Assembly (NCBI GenBank): GCA_900767405.1
Contig: CAAFZB010000026.1
Coordinates: 1 to 15,962, forward strand
Length of the DNA: 15,962 nucleotides
Direction: 5' to 3'
DNA from: Rikenellaceae bacterium
Lineage (GTDB): Bacteria > Bacteroidota > Bacteroidia > Bacteroidales > UBA932
Part shown: positions 5,837-12,878 of the stretch, piece by piece
How the letters are laid out: each line of letters begins with the position of its first letter
Numbering within the stretch: position 1 is the first letter of the stretch
Notes under the pieces: model-generated
What the model saw: the letters and a program-made list of their open reading frames with translations, nothing else
Told to the model about the DNA's origin: nothing
Database searches by the model: none
Made by a program: the position numbers and the translations under genes

Positions 5837-7126
5837 TTACATTCCAAATTGAACTTTCAACCAATTCAGGGCGGCCTCGGTCTGCCAGGGATAGAGCCAG
5901 TGTCCGGTATCGCGGGCAAGCAGCAGCTGCTTGGGCCCGGGTATCACGTTATAGGCCGAAGTAGTGGAAGTAGGGCAGCAGACATTGTCGTTGTAGCCAA
6001 AGGCATAGATTCCGGGGACCTCCACGAAGCGGGCGAAGTTTGCAGTATCGAAGTAACGGAGCGTATTGAGTTTCGCATCTATGCCCTGCTGCTTGGGATT
6101 ACGGAAAAGATGAGGCCATCCGCCTGCACGGCCGTTATAATATCCGCAAACGTCGCAGAAAGCCGGGAAATAGGCGAACAGCGCGCTTATGCGCTTGTCA
6201 AGCCCGGCAGCGACAATGGACAGCATTCCACCCTGCGAGCCGCCGTATGCCGCGATACGGGCGGGGTCCACGTCTTCGCGGCTGCACAGGTAGTCGATGG
6301 CTCTGACGAGGCTGAGGTAGGTACGACGATAATAGTAGGTGTCGCGGTTGTCGATTCCCTTGGTAACGTAATCTGACATTCCGTTTGCAGAGACAGCTCT
6401 GTAGATTTCGGGATCCTGGTCGACTGGAATTCCGTGTACCCCGATCTCAAGACACACAAACCCTTCGTAGGCAAGTTCGCAGGGACCGTTGAAAGCACGG
6501 ACTGCGGCGCCGGGAAGCCTGAGAATCGCAGGCTTGGGGCCGGGAGTCTTGGGAACGGTAAGCACCCCGTAAACGTAGGTGCCGGGTCTTACCGCCTGAA
6601 TCCTTACATAGAAAACGTCCACCCTGTCGTCACTCTGCTCTTCGCAGAAGCGTACACGGGTAAGCATAGGGACCTTAGCGGCCTTGGACTTGGCATCCTC
6701 CCAGTAGGAAGTGAAATCGTCGGGCAGGGTAACGGTAGGGCGGAGCTTATCGGGCTCGAAAGCCAGATTGGTCCTTCCGGAATACCGGTGTCCTTCGTAT
6801 GTAAGATTTGCCTTTACGTTCACGAATCCGGGCTGCACGGCTCCGGGCACCTTGATTGTAGCAAAGCCCTTGGAATCCAGCTTCACCTTCCCCTTGAAAA
6901 CAGGATCGAGGTTGTCGGGGCCGTAGTTGTACTCAATCTCGACGTCTTTCAGAAGCTCGTTTTGGCAAACGGCGTAGAATGTAACCTTTGCCTGCTGACC
7001 GCAGTCGTAGGTCCAGTCCTCGTGATCGGGTGCCACGCAGAGTCTGACGAATTCCTGCTTGGGCTGCGCATCGAGTGCAAGACAGCAGAAAAATACAATT
7101 GCAATGGTTAATAGAATTCTTTTCAT
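5837..7126 (-). CDS. Secreted acetylxylan-esterase-like (AXE1/CE7-related) alpha/beta hydrolase
   Basis: This secreted serine hydrolase of 429 aa probably removes acetyl or other acyl groups from a carbohydrate. Residues 1-20 form a signal peptide (ending LDA, then QPKQ). Residues about 25-130 form a beta-rich N-terminal region absent from minimal CE7 enzymes (about 320 aa). The hydrolase domain follows from about 131. The triad candidates are Ser297 in YGGSQGG, Asp380 in GYNDNVCC and His409 in DTGHWLYP. Two CE7 signatures are not conserved: the RGQ stretch is replaced by EIGVHGIP (227-234), and the terminal His is followed by Trp, not Glu. Function as a true acetylxylan esterase or cephalosporin deacetylase is therefore uncertain. 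No other polysaccharide-use genes (SusC/D, glycosidases) are nearby. It lies 6 nt from lpxB upstream and 6 nt from peptidase copy 2 downstream. Confidence 0.82.
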   Translation of the reverse strand: MKRILLTIAIVFFCCLALDAQPKQEFVRLCVAPDHEDWTYDCGQQAKVTFYAVCQNELLKDVEIEYNYGPDNLDPVFKGKVKLDSKGFATIKVPGAVQPGFVNVKANLTYEGHRYSGRTNLAFEPDKLRPTVTLPDDFTSYWEDAKSKAAKVPMLTRVRFCEEQSDDRVDVFYVRIQAVRPGTYVYGVLTVPKTPGPKPAILRLPGAAVRAFNGPCELAYEGFVCLEIGVHGIPVDQDPEIYRAVSANGMSDYVTKGIDNRDTYYYRRTYLSLVRAIDYLCSREDVDPARIAAYGGSQGGMLSIVAAGLDKRISALFAYFPAFCDVCGYYNGRAGGWPHLFRNPKQQGIDAKLNTLRYFDTANFARFVEVPGIYAFGYNDNVCCPTSTTSAYNVIPGPKQLLLARDTGHWLYPWQTEAALNWLKVQFGM

Positions 7127-7132
7127 ATAGCG

Positions 7133-8242
7133 TTATTTTTCAAGTTCCCTAATCATAGCGGCCGCAACAGAGCGCGAAGCACCGCTGCCGCCAAGCTTTT
7201 CCCGTATGCGGGCATATCCTTCGAGCATAGTCGCGCGATACCGGGCATCATCGGACAGCCTTGCAAGTTCGGCGGCAACGGCGGCGGGAGTAAAATCATC
7301 CTGGATGAGTTCGCGGAAAACCAGGCTGTCGTCTATAAGGTTGCCCAGAGATATGTACCTGATATGATTCTGCACCTTGAGAATATTCACTGCAGCCCAG
7401 TAAGTGAGCGCAGAAGTGTTCCAGCACACCACCTGCGGCGTACCTATAAGAGCCGCTTCAAGCGAAGCGGTGCCGGAATTTATCACAGCCCTGTCGGCAA
7501 ATTTCAGGATATCGTAGGTTCTCCCGAAAACAAGTCTTACGTTTTTCCGGCCTCCGATATATTTCATATAGTCCCGAGCGGAACGCGAGGGCGCGCCTGC
7601 AACGACGAACTGTCCCCCCATACTGTCGGCCACCTGCATAAGAAGAGGCATCATACGGGAAATCTCCCCTTTCCTGGAACCGGGGAGAAATGCGGTATAG
7701 GCACCTTCGACCGGTCGCGAATAAATATGCTTGTCTACAGCATCGACCAGAGGGTTGCCCTTATAAATAAACGGTATTCCAACTTTAGTGAAATAGGGTA
7801 TCTCGAACGGAAATATGATGAACATCCTGTCAACATATTCCTTAAGCTTGCGGTTTCTGCCCTCCCTTGAAGCCCAGGTCTTGGGGGCAATGTAATAGAA
7901 CACTTTTATAGAGTTCAGATGGCAGAACCGGGCTATCTTCATATTGAATCCAGGATAGTCGATGAGTATTACCACATCTGGATTAAATTCAAGAATATCA
8001 CGCTTGCAAAGCCTGAGATTCGATGATATCTGCCCCAATTTGGCAGCCACGTCGGTAAGCCCCATCACCGCAGTATCCTTATAATCCCGAACCTTTGAAC
8101 CGCACTCACCGGCAGCCTCTTCCATATTGGAACCTCCCCAGAAACGGAAGCTTGCTCCGGCATCTTCGGCACGCAGTCCGGCAATCAGATTGCCGCCGTG
8201 AAGGTCGCCCGAAGCCTCGCCTGCTATAAGGTAGTATTTCAT
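7133..8242 (-). CDS. lpxB: Lipid-A-disaccharide synthase
   Basis: LpxB joins UDP-2,3-diacylglucosamine and lipid X (2,3-diacylglucosamine-1-phosphate) to form the lipid A disaccharide at the inner membrane (GT19 family). The protein has 369 aa, close to the 382 of the E. coli enzyme. It opens with YLIAGEASGDLHGG, the family's N-terminal signature. ILIDYPGFN (93-100) carries Asp95, corresponding to the catalytic Asp of the DxPDFN-type motif. YYIAPKTWASR, PFEIPYF, YKGNPLVD, FLPGSRKGEI and NSGTASLEAALIGTP (255-269) follow in the expected order. Its ATG overlaps the surE stop by 4 nt (ATGA), so the two are probably translationally coupled. The other lipid A genes are not in the window. Confidence 0.96.
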   Translation of the reverse strand: MKYYLIAGEASGDLHGGNLIAGLRAEDAGASFRFWGGSNMEEAAGECGSKVRDYKDTAVMGLTDVAAKLGQISSNLRLCKRDILEFNPDVVILIDYPGFNMKIARFCHLNSIKVFYYIAPKTWASREGRNRKLKEYVDRMFIIFPFEIPYFTKVGIPFIYKGNPLVDAVDKHIYSRPVEGAYTAFLPGSRKGEISRMMPLLMQVADSMGGQFVVAGAPSRSARDYMKYIGGRKNVRLVFGRTYDILKFADRAVINSGTASLEAALIGTPQVVCWNTSALTYWAAVNILKVQNHIRYISLGNLIDDSLVFRELIQDDFTPAAVAAELARLSDDARYRATMLEGYARIREKLGGSGASRSVAAAMIRELEK

Positions 8243-9075
8243 AGGCCGAAATCGATTTTTGCCAGGCGGTAGAGTTCGTTGTAGTCGGTGCTGTCTATAT
8301 TGTGAACCGATATCGAGACATAGCCGTCCTGAAGTTCGAGATGGTCGGCGCCCGGAGTGTTCATCTCGTCGCCAACAAGGTCTCCCGCCATCATATAGAC
8401 GCTCTCCCCTTCTTCCCTGCGCGGCATATAGGTAATGCCCATATCCAGAGGATTGATTCCCAGACGGCGGAAGATTCCGTCGTCGTAAGGACGGAACTCC
8501 TTGAGCCAGTGCTGAATGCCCTGATGGCAGGCCTTTACGCCTTTTATTTCGCCTACGGGAAGATTCGGGAAGTTTATATTATAGAAAGCGCCATAGCGGG
8601 TGGAATAATTCTCCAGCAGCTTCTCAAGAATTGGGATGAAAAGTTCCTTGACAGGAGTGAAATCGGCATTGAAGGACATATCATCCAGGGAAACCCCGAT
8701 GGCGGGAACTCCGGCAAGAGCGGCCTCCCTTGCGGCTCCAAGGGTTCCGGAATACAGTGCAGCCGAGGCGGTGTTTGCACCGTGGTTGATGCCGGACAGG
8801 AGCAAGTCTGGTTTACAATCGGTATAGATTTCATCAAGAGCCCATTTCACGCAGCTGGATGGAGTTGCGTCTACGTACCACCAGCTTTCGCGGGGGTCGT
8901 CGGTAAGCTGTTTTACTGCAATGGGCTTCATTCCCATAGACACGGCCATCGACATTCCGGACTGATGGTATTTGGGGGCTACGACCACAAGGTCGCCCAA
9001 AGGGCGAAGCAAATCTACCAGCACCTGGAGTCCGGGAGCCTTGTAGCCGTCATCATTTGTAACAAGTATCTTCAT
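8239..9075 (-). CDS. surE: 5'/3'-nucleotidase SurE
   Basis: SurE is a metal-dependent phosphatase that removes phosphate from nucleoside 5'- and 3'-monophosphates. The N-terminus MKILVTNDDGYKAPGL carries the metal-binding Asp8 and Asp9. Ser39 (YHQSGMS) and Asn97 (LSGINHGAN) complete the metal and active site set. DATPSSCVKWAL and YSGTLGAAREAALAGVPAIG are further family blocks. At 278 aa it is slightly longer than the common 250-260. It is the first gene of the minus-strand run that continues through lpxB to rlmI. A TATATTTG -7 box (9083-9090) sits 7 nt before the ATG, so the transcript may be leaderless or nearly so. Confidence 0.96.
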   Translation of the reverse strand: MKILVTNDDGYKAPGLQVLVDLLRPLGDLVVVAPKYHQSGMSMAVSMGMKPIAVKQLTDDPRESWWYVDATPSSCVKWALDEIYTDCKPDLLLSGINHGANTASAALYSGTLGAAREAALAGVPAIGVSLDDMSFNADFTPVKELFIPILEKLLENYSTRYGAFYNINFPNLPVGEIKGVKACHQGIQHWLKEFRPYDDGIFRRLGINPLDMGITYMPRREEGESVYMMAGDLVGDEMNTPGADHLELQDGYVSISVHNIDSTDYNELYRLAKIDFGL

Positions 9076-9082
9076 ATTTATG

Positions 9083-9090
9083 CAAATATA
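9083..9090 (-). promoter_or_regulatory. -7 box of the surE-rlmI operon
   Basis: TATATTTG on the minus strand is a perfect match to TAnnTTTG, 7 nt before the surE ATG. There is no TTTG at -33, only a T-run. It is the only perfect -7 box in the surE-gapA divergent spacer, so it is the best candidate start for the eight-gene transcript. Confidence 0.5.
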
Positions 9091-9114
9091 CTTTTTTTTC
9101 AGTTAAAAATTTGA

Positions 9115-9122
9115 TAAATTCG
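9115..9122 (+). promoter_or_regulatory. Possible -7 box of gapA
   Basis: TAAATTCG matches TAnnTTTG at all but one position. A T-run (9092-9099) sits roughly where a -33 box would be. It would give an A-rich leader of about 50 nt before the gapA ATG at 9182, a plausible length. No better plus-strand box is seen in the spacer, but the match is weak. Confidence 0.3.
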
Positions 9123-9181
9123 CAGACCCATTCAAGGGCAGAATGAAGTATTGTTTAACAAATCATAATTAAAATCAAAAA

Positions 9182-10180
9182 ATGGTAAAACTCGGTATTA
9201 ACGGATTCGGTCGTATCGGCCGTATGGTATTCCGCGCTGCTTTCGAAAACTTTGCAAACGACATTGAAATCGTAGGTATCAACGACCTTCTCGATCCCGA
9301 TTATCTTGCTTATATGCTCAAGTATGATTCAGTTCACGGAGCATTCAAGGGTGACATCAAGGTAGATGGCAACACACTCATCGTAAACGGAAAGAAGATC
9401 CGCCTCACAGCAGAAATGGATCCCGCAAACCTCAAGTGGAACGAAGTAGGCGCAGAGGTTGTCGTTGAATCAACAGGCCTCTTCCTTACAGACGACAAGG
9501 CCCGCAAGCACATCGAGGCCGGCGCAAAGAAAGTCATAATGTCTGCTCCTTCAAAGGACGATACCCCTATGTTCGTTTACGGTGTAAACCATACAACATA
9601 CGCCGGACAGGATATCATCTCCAACGCATCCTGCACAACCAACTGTCTCGCTCCCATTTCCAAGGTGCTCAATGACAAGTTCGGCATCAAGCGCGGTCTT
9701 ATGACAACCGTTCACGCTGCTACAGCAACCCAGAAGACCGTTGACGGACCTTCAAAGAAGGACTGGAGAGGCGGCCGTGGAATCCTCGAGAACATCATCC
9801 CTTCATCTACAGGTGCAGCCAAGGCAGTAGGTAAGGTTCTTCCCGCTCTCAACGGCAAGCTTACCGGTATGAGCCTCCGCGTTCCCACATCCGACGTCAG
9901 CTTCGTTGACCTCACCGCAGAACTCAACACTCCTTGTACATACGAGGAAATCTGCGCAGCTATGAAGGAAGCTTCTGAGGGCGAGCTCAAGGGTATCCTC
10001 GGATACACCGACGAGTGCGTAGTTTCTACAGACTTCCGCAACGAGAGCAAGACATCGGTATTCGATGCCAAGGCAGGTATCCAGCTCGACTCTACATTCG
10101 TTAAGGTATGCGCCTGGTACGACAACGAGTGGGGTTACTCAAACAAGGTTCTCGAAATGGCCAAGGTTATCACAAAGTAA
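9182..10180 (+). CDS. gapA: Glyceraldehyde-3-phosphate dehydrogenase (type I, NAD-dependent)
   Basis: This glycolytic enzyme oxidises and phosphorylates glyceraldehyde-3-phosphate to 1,3-bisphosphoglycerate. The Rossmann motif INGFGRIGRMVFRAA lies at 6-20. Asp35 (VGINDLL) at the end of the second strand indicates NAD rather than NADP. The catalytic Cys151 lies in SNASCTTNCLAP and the base His178 in TTVHAATATQ. DGPSKKDWRGGR and the C-terminal WYDNEWGYSNK are intact. The length of 332 aa is normal. Codon use favours C-ending codons (TTC, CTC, AAG), unlike the neighbouring genes, as expected for strong expression. It is monocistronic: divergent from surE, convergent with yggS, and ended by the terminator at 10221-10254. 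Confidence 0.98.
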   Translation: MVKLGINGFGRIGRMVFRAAFENFANDIEIVGINDLLDPDYLAYMLKYDSVHGAFKGDIKVDGNTLIVNGKKIRLTAEMDPANLKWNEVGAEVVVESTGLFLTDDKARKHIEAGAKKVIMSAPSKDDTPMFVYGVNHTTYAGQDIISNASCTTNCLAPISKVLNDKFGIKRGLMTTVHAATATQKTVDGPSKKDWRGGRGILENIIPSSTGAAKAVGKVLPALNGKLTGMSLRVPTSDVSFVDLTAELNTPCTYEEICAAMKEASEGELKGILGYTDECVVSTDFRNESKTSVFDAKAGIQLDSTFVKVCAWYDNEWGYSNKVLEMAKVITK

Positions 10181-10220
10181 TCGGCGTTTTTTTCAAACAC
10201 CTGGCAATAAGCCACTTACA

Positions 10221-10254
10221 AAAATCCCTTCCTTGATTTCGAGGAAGGGATTTT
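10221..10254. terminator. Bidirectional rho-independent terminator between gapA and yggS
   Basis: A perfect 13-bp stem, AAAATCCCTTCCT (10221-10233) and AGGAAGGGATTTT (10242-10254), encloses an 8-nt loop. The A-tract on the left and T-tract on the right let it act on both strands. It would end gapA on the plus strand and the DUF349-yidC-yggS transcript on the minus strand. Confidence 0.9.
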
Positions 10255-10292
10255 CATATTCAATTGATTATTAATAATTTCCAAAAACGGCA

Positions 10293-11003
10293 TCAACGTT
10301 CCCCAAAAATTGCAGTGCCTATCCTTACCATAGTTGCACCATATTCGAGCGCCGTTTTCCAGTCGCCCGACATTCCTATCGACAGTTCCCTGAATTCATC
10401 GAGTTCCGGGAAGATGTCCCTGACATACAGGAAGAAATCCTGGGCCCTTGCAAAATCGGCCTCTATTACAGACTGGTCATCCGTATTTGTTGCCATTGAC
10501 ATAATACCGCATATCCTCACGTTGGAGAGCTTGCGGCCGGTGCCACGGGCATCAAAATACCGGAACATTATATCCAGCGCCTCTTCCTCACAGAATCCCT
10601 GTTTCTGCTCTTCCGCCGCAACGTGCAGTTCCAGAAGGACGTCAAACACTCTGCCGTTGACGCGTGCCCAGTCATCTATTGCCGAAAGCAGATGCTCAGA
10701 ATCAACCGACTGCACAAGAGAAACGTACGGAAGAACCATCTTGAGCTTGTTTGTCTGCAGATGGCCTATAAACTGCCATTCCAGGCCATCGTACTCCCCT
10801 GCCTGCCCCTTTATCCCGTAAGCAGGCGCTCCAAGCATTCCAGCCTTCTTCTCCAATTCCTGCGGCCGTGATTCGGCGAACACCCTCTGGCCTTCCCTGA
10901 ACGCGGCCTCGATGCTCTCGGCCGGATGGAATTTTGAAACTGCCACCAGTTTTACATCCGATGGCAGTTCCTTAAGTATATTTCTGAGGTTGTCCTCTAT
11001 CAT
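10293..11003 (-). CDS. YggS-family pyridoxal-5'-phosphate homeostasis protein
   Basis: This PLP-binding protein of the YggS/PROSC (PLPBP) family has an alanine-racemase-like barrel without known catalysis; family members keep free PLP and amino/keto acid pools balanced. KLVAVSKFHP carries the PLP-binding Lys24. WQFIGHLQTNKLK (the family's H-x-GxLQxNK block), LELHVAAEEQKQGF, GIMSMAT, LSIGMSGDWKTALEYGAT and VRIGTAIFGER follow in the usual order. The 236-aa length is typical. Only 3 nt separate it from the yidC stop, so it is the last gene of the DUF349-yidC-yggS operon, followed by the shared terminator. Confidence 0.95.
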   Translation of the reverse strand: MIEDNLRNILKELPSDVKLVAVSKFHPAESIEAAFREGQRVFAESRPQELEKKAGMLGAPAYGIKGQAGEYDGLEWQFIGHLQTNKLKMVLPYVSLVQSVDSEHLLSAIDDWARVNGRVFDVLLELHVAAEEQKQGFCEEEALDIMFRYFDARGTGRKLSNVRICGIMSMATNTDDQSVIEADFARAQDFFLYVRDIFPELDEFRELSIGMSGDWKTALEYGATMVRIGTAIFGER

Positions 11004-11006
11004 AGT

Positions 11007-12878
11007 CTATCGTCTTCCGGCGCGACGCTGCTGTTCGAGCTGTTGTTGCTGCATCTTCTGCGCCTGCTCGAGCCTGAGCTGCCACTTGCTCTTGGGAAGA
11101 GGCTTTCCTTCCGAAGCGTGGACTTTGTCCAGAATCTTCTGGGGATCAATGCTCTTGCGTATAGCCCAGGTCTGAATCATAGCGATAAGCTGGGACAGAA
11201 GATAGTAATAGCTGAGGGCTGCAGAAAGGCTGTTACAGATGAAGAACATCATAATAGGCATCATCCACAGCGACATAAACTTCATCGATGCCGCAGTAGG
11301 GTCGCCGGCGTTGGGCTGGGACTTGAGGGTCATCTTTGAGTACAGCCACATAGTGACAGCCATAAGCAGGGCGAACAGTGAAAGGTGATCTCCGAATATC
11401 GGGATTCTCACGCCATACTCCAGGATTGCATCGTAGGCCGAGAGGTCATCGCACCAGAGGAAGGGCTGCTGACGCAACTCGATGGATGCAGGGAAGAACC
11501 TGAACATAGCCCAAAGGATAGGGAAAGTAAGCAAGGTAGGCAGACATCCGCCCATAGGGCTAACACCCGCTCTCTTGTACAGTTCCATTGTGGCCTGCTG
11601 CTTCTTGAGCTGGTCCTGCTGGTTGTTCGTATTGGGATACTTCGCGTTGATCTTGTCCATCTCGGGCTTGAGGGCCTGCATCTTCGCAGATGAAGCGAAA
11701 GACTTGTAAGTGAGAGGGAATACGACAATCTTTATCACAATGGTCATAAGCAGAATCACAAGACCGAAGTTGTCGATGAACCTATGGAAAATATTGAACA
11801 TAGGAATGATCGCATATCTTGTGAACCAGCCTACCAGCCAGCCTCCCAGAGGGATTATCTTCTCGTATTTCTGACCGAACGACTCGAGTGTCGAGAAATG
11901 GTTGGGGCCAAAGTAGAATTCGAAGGGAACGCTTACCTCGGAGCCCGTGGGAAGGTCCTGTCTCATAGCGGCACTGCAGCGCATAAGCTTGCGCTCGGGA
12001 TCGTTCTCGGGATAGAAGCTCACCGACAGTTCGCCGCTGGCAAACTGTTTGGGAGACCTCATTATTGCAGAGAAGAACTGCTGCTGGCAGGCGAACCAGC
12101 TGAGCTTGGAGTCTATCCTCTTGCTGGCATTACGGCCCCTTCCGATTTCGACGGGTTTCTTGTCCGAATCGAAATAGTAGTTAAGCTTCGAATATTGGGA
12201 TTCATTCTTGAAACCTTTCTCCATCCTGGGAATATCCACATTGTAGTCAATGTCGAATGAAGAAACGTTCTTGGGAATCACCCCGCTCATCCCCACGAAA
12301 GAGAGCAGGTTGTCAACCGCGTAGGAGCCTTCGTGGATGGTGTATTTCTGCTCAATGTATCCGCCGCCGGTAAATGGCAGGCGCATAACCACAGAGGTGT
12401 CGGTAAGGGAAGCGACCGTGAATATGAAGTCCGAAGTCTTTATGTACTCCCCTGCGTAGACGCTGATGGAGTAGTCGGAATATCCGGGCTTGAAGATATA
12501 GAGGTCGGTGCTGTCGTAGTTGTAGAAATCGGCGAGTTTCACGCTCAGGGGCTGGGCGCCCTTGGTGGTGAACTCGAGTTCGAATACGTCGTTGCGCAGA
12601 GTAACAGTTGATTCGGTTGCCGCAGCCGCCGAGTCGAGCAGGGAATCCTTATACACGGGAGCCGTGGGACCATCGGCCTTAAGCCCCGAAGGGGTGAAGG
12701 CAGAATCCGCAATAGAAACGGCAGTATCCTGCTGAACGGGAGGTTGCAGCAAGGCGAGCGAGTCCCTTACGTGCATTTCGTATTCCTGCTGTTTTTTCGC
12801 CCGCTCGCCTTGCAGGAAGGTAAAACCGAACAGGACGGCTATGATCAATATGAAACCGATTACCGAATTCTTATCCAT
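11007..12878 (-). CDS. yidC: Membrane protein insertase YidC
   Basis: YidC inserts and folds inner-membrane proteins, alone or with SecYEG. The protein has 623 aa. There is an N-terminal membrane anchor (SVIGFILIIAVLFGFTFLQ, 5-23), a periplasmic domain of about 300 residues (to about 340), and the conserved Oxa1-like core. In the core, MTIVIKIVVFPLT carries Lys383 where the groove Arg of E. coli lies. AKMQALKPEM starts the cytoplasmic hairpin. LYKRAGVSPMGGCLPTLLTFPI and SIELRQQPFLWCDDLSAYD match the E. coli family blocks. Further helices lie at about 500-515 and 535-572. The tail is rich in Gln and Arg (QMQQQQ-type, ending AGRR), which may contact the ribosome. The ATG overlaps the DUF349 stop by one base (TAATG). 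Confidence 0.97.
   Translation of the reverse strand: MDKNSVIGFILIIAVLFGFTFLQGERAKKQQEYEMHVRDSLALLQPPVQQDTAVSIADSAFTPSGLKADGPTAPVYKDSLLDSAAAATESTVTLRNDVFELEFTTKGAQPLSVKLADFYNYDSTDLYIFKPGYSDYSISVYAGEYIKTSDFIFTVASLTDTSVVMRLPFTGGGYIEQKYTIHEGSYAVDNLLSFVGMSGVIPKNVSSFDIDYNVDIPRMEKGFKNESQYSKLNYYFDSDKKPVEIGRGRNASKRIDSKLSWFACQQQFFSAIMRSPKQFASGELSVSFYPENDPERKLMRCSAAMRQDLPTGSEVSVPFEFYFGPNHFSTLESFGQKYEKIIPLGGWLVGWFTRYAIIPMFNIFHRFIDNFGLVILLMTIVIKIVVFPLTYKSFASSAKMQALKPEMDKINAKYPNTNNQQDQLKKQQATMELYKRAGVSPMGGCLPTLLTFPILWAMFRFFPASIELRQQPFLWCDDLSAYDAILEYGVRIPIFGDHLSLFALLMAVTMWLYSKMTLKSQPNAGDPTAASMKFMSLWMMPIMMFFICNSLSAALSYYYLLSQLIAMIQTWAIRKSIDPQKILDKVHASEGKPLPKSKWQLRLEQAQKMQQQQLEQQRRAGRR

Noticed and set aside
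5708..7111. Long plus-strand frames (5708-6376, 6434-7111) opposite the esterase
   Set aside because: They are shadows of the minus-strand esterase, with no domain and low-complexity translation.
8302..9114. A 270-codon open frame on the plus strand opposite surE
   Set aside because: SurE is unambiguous on the minus strand; the opposite frame shows no motifs and would overlap the surE promoter region.
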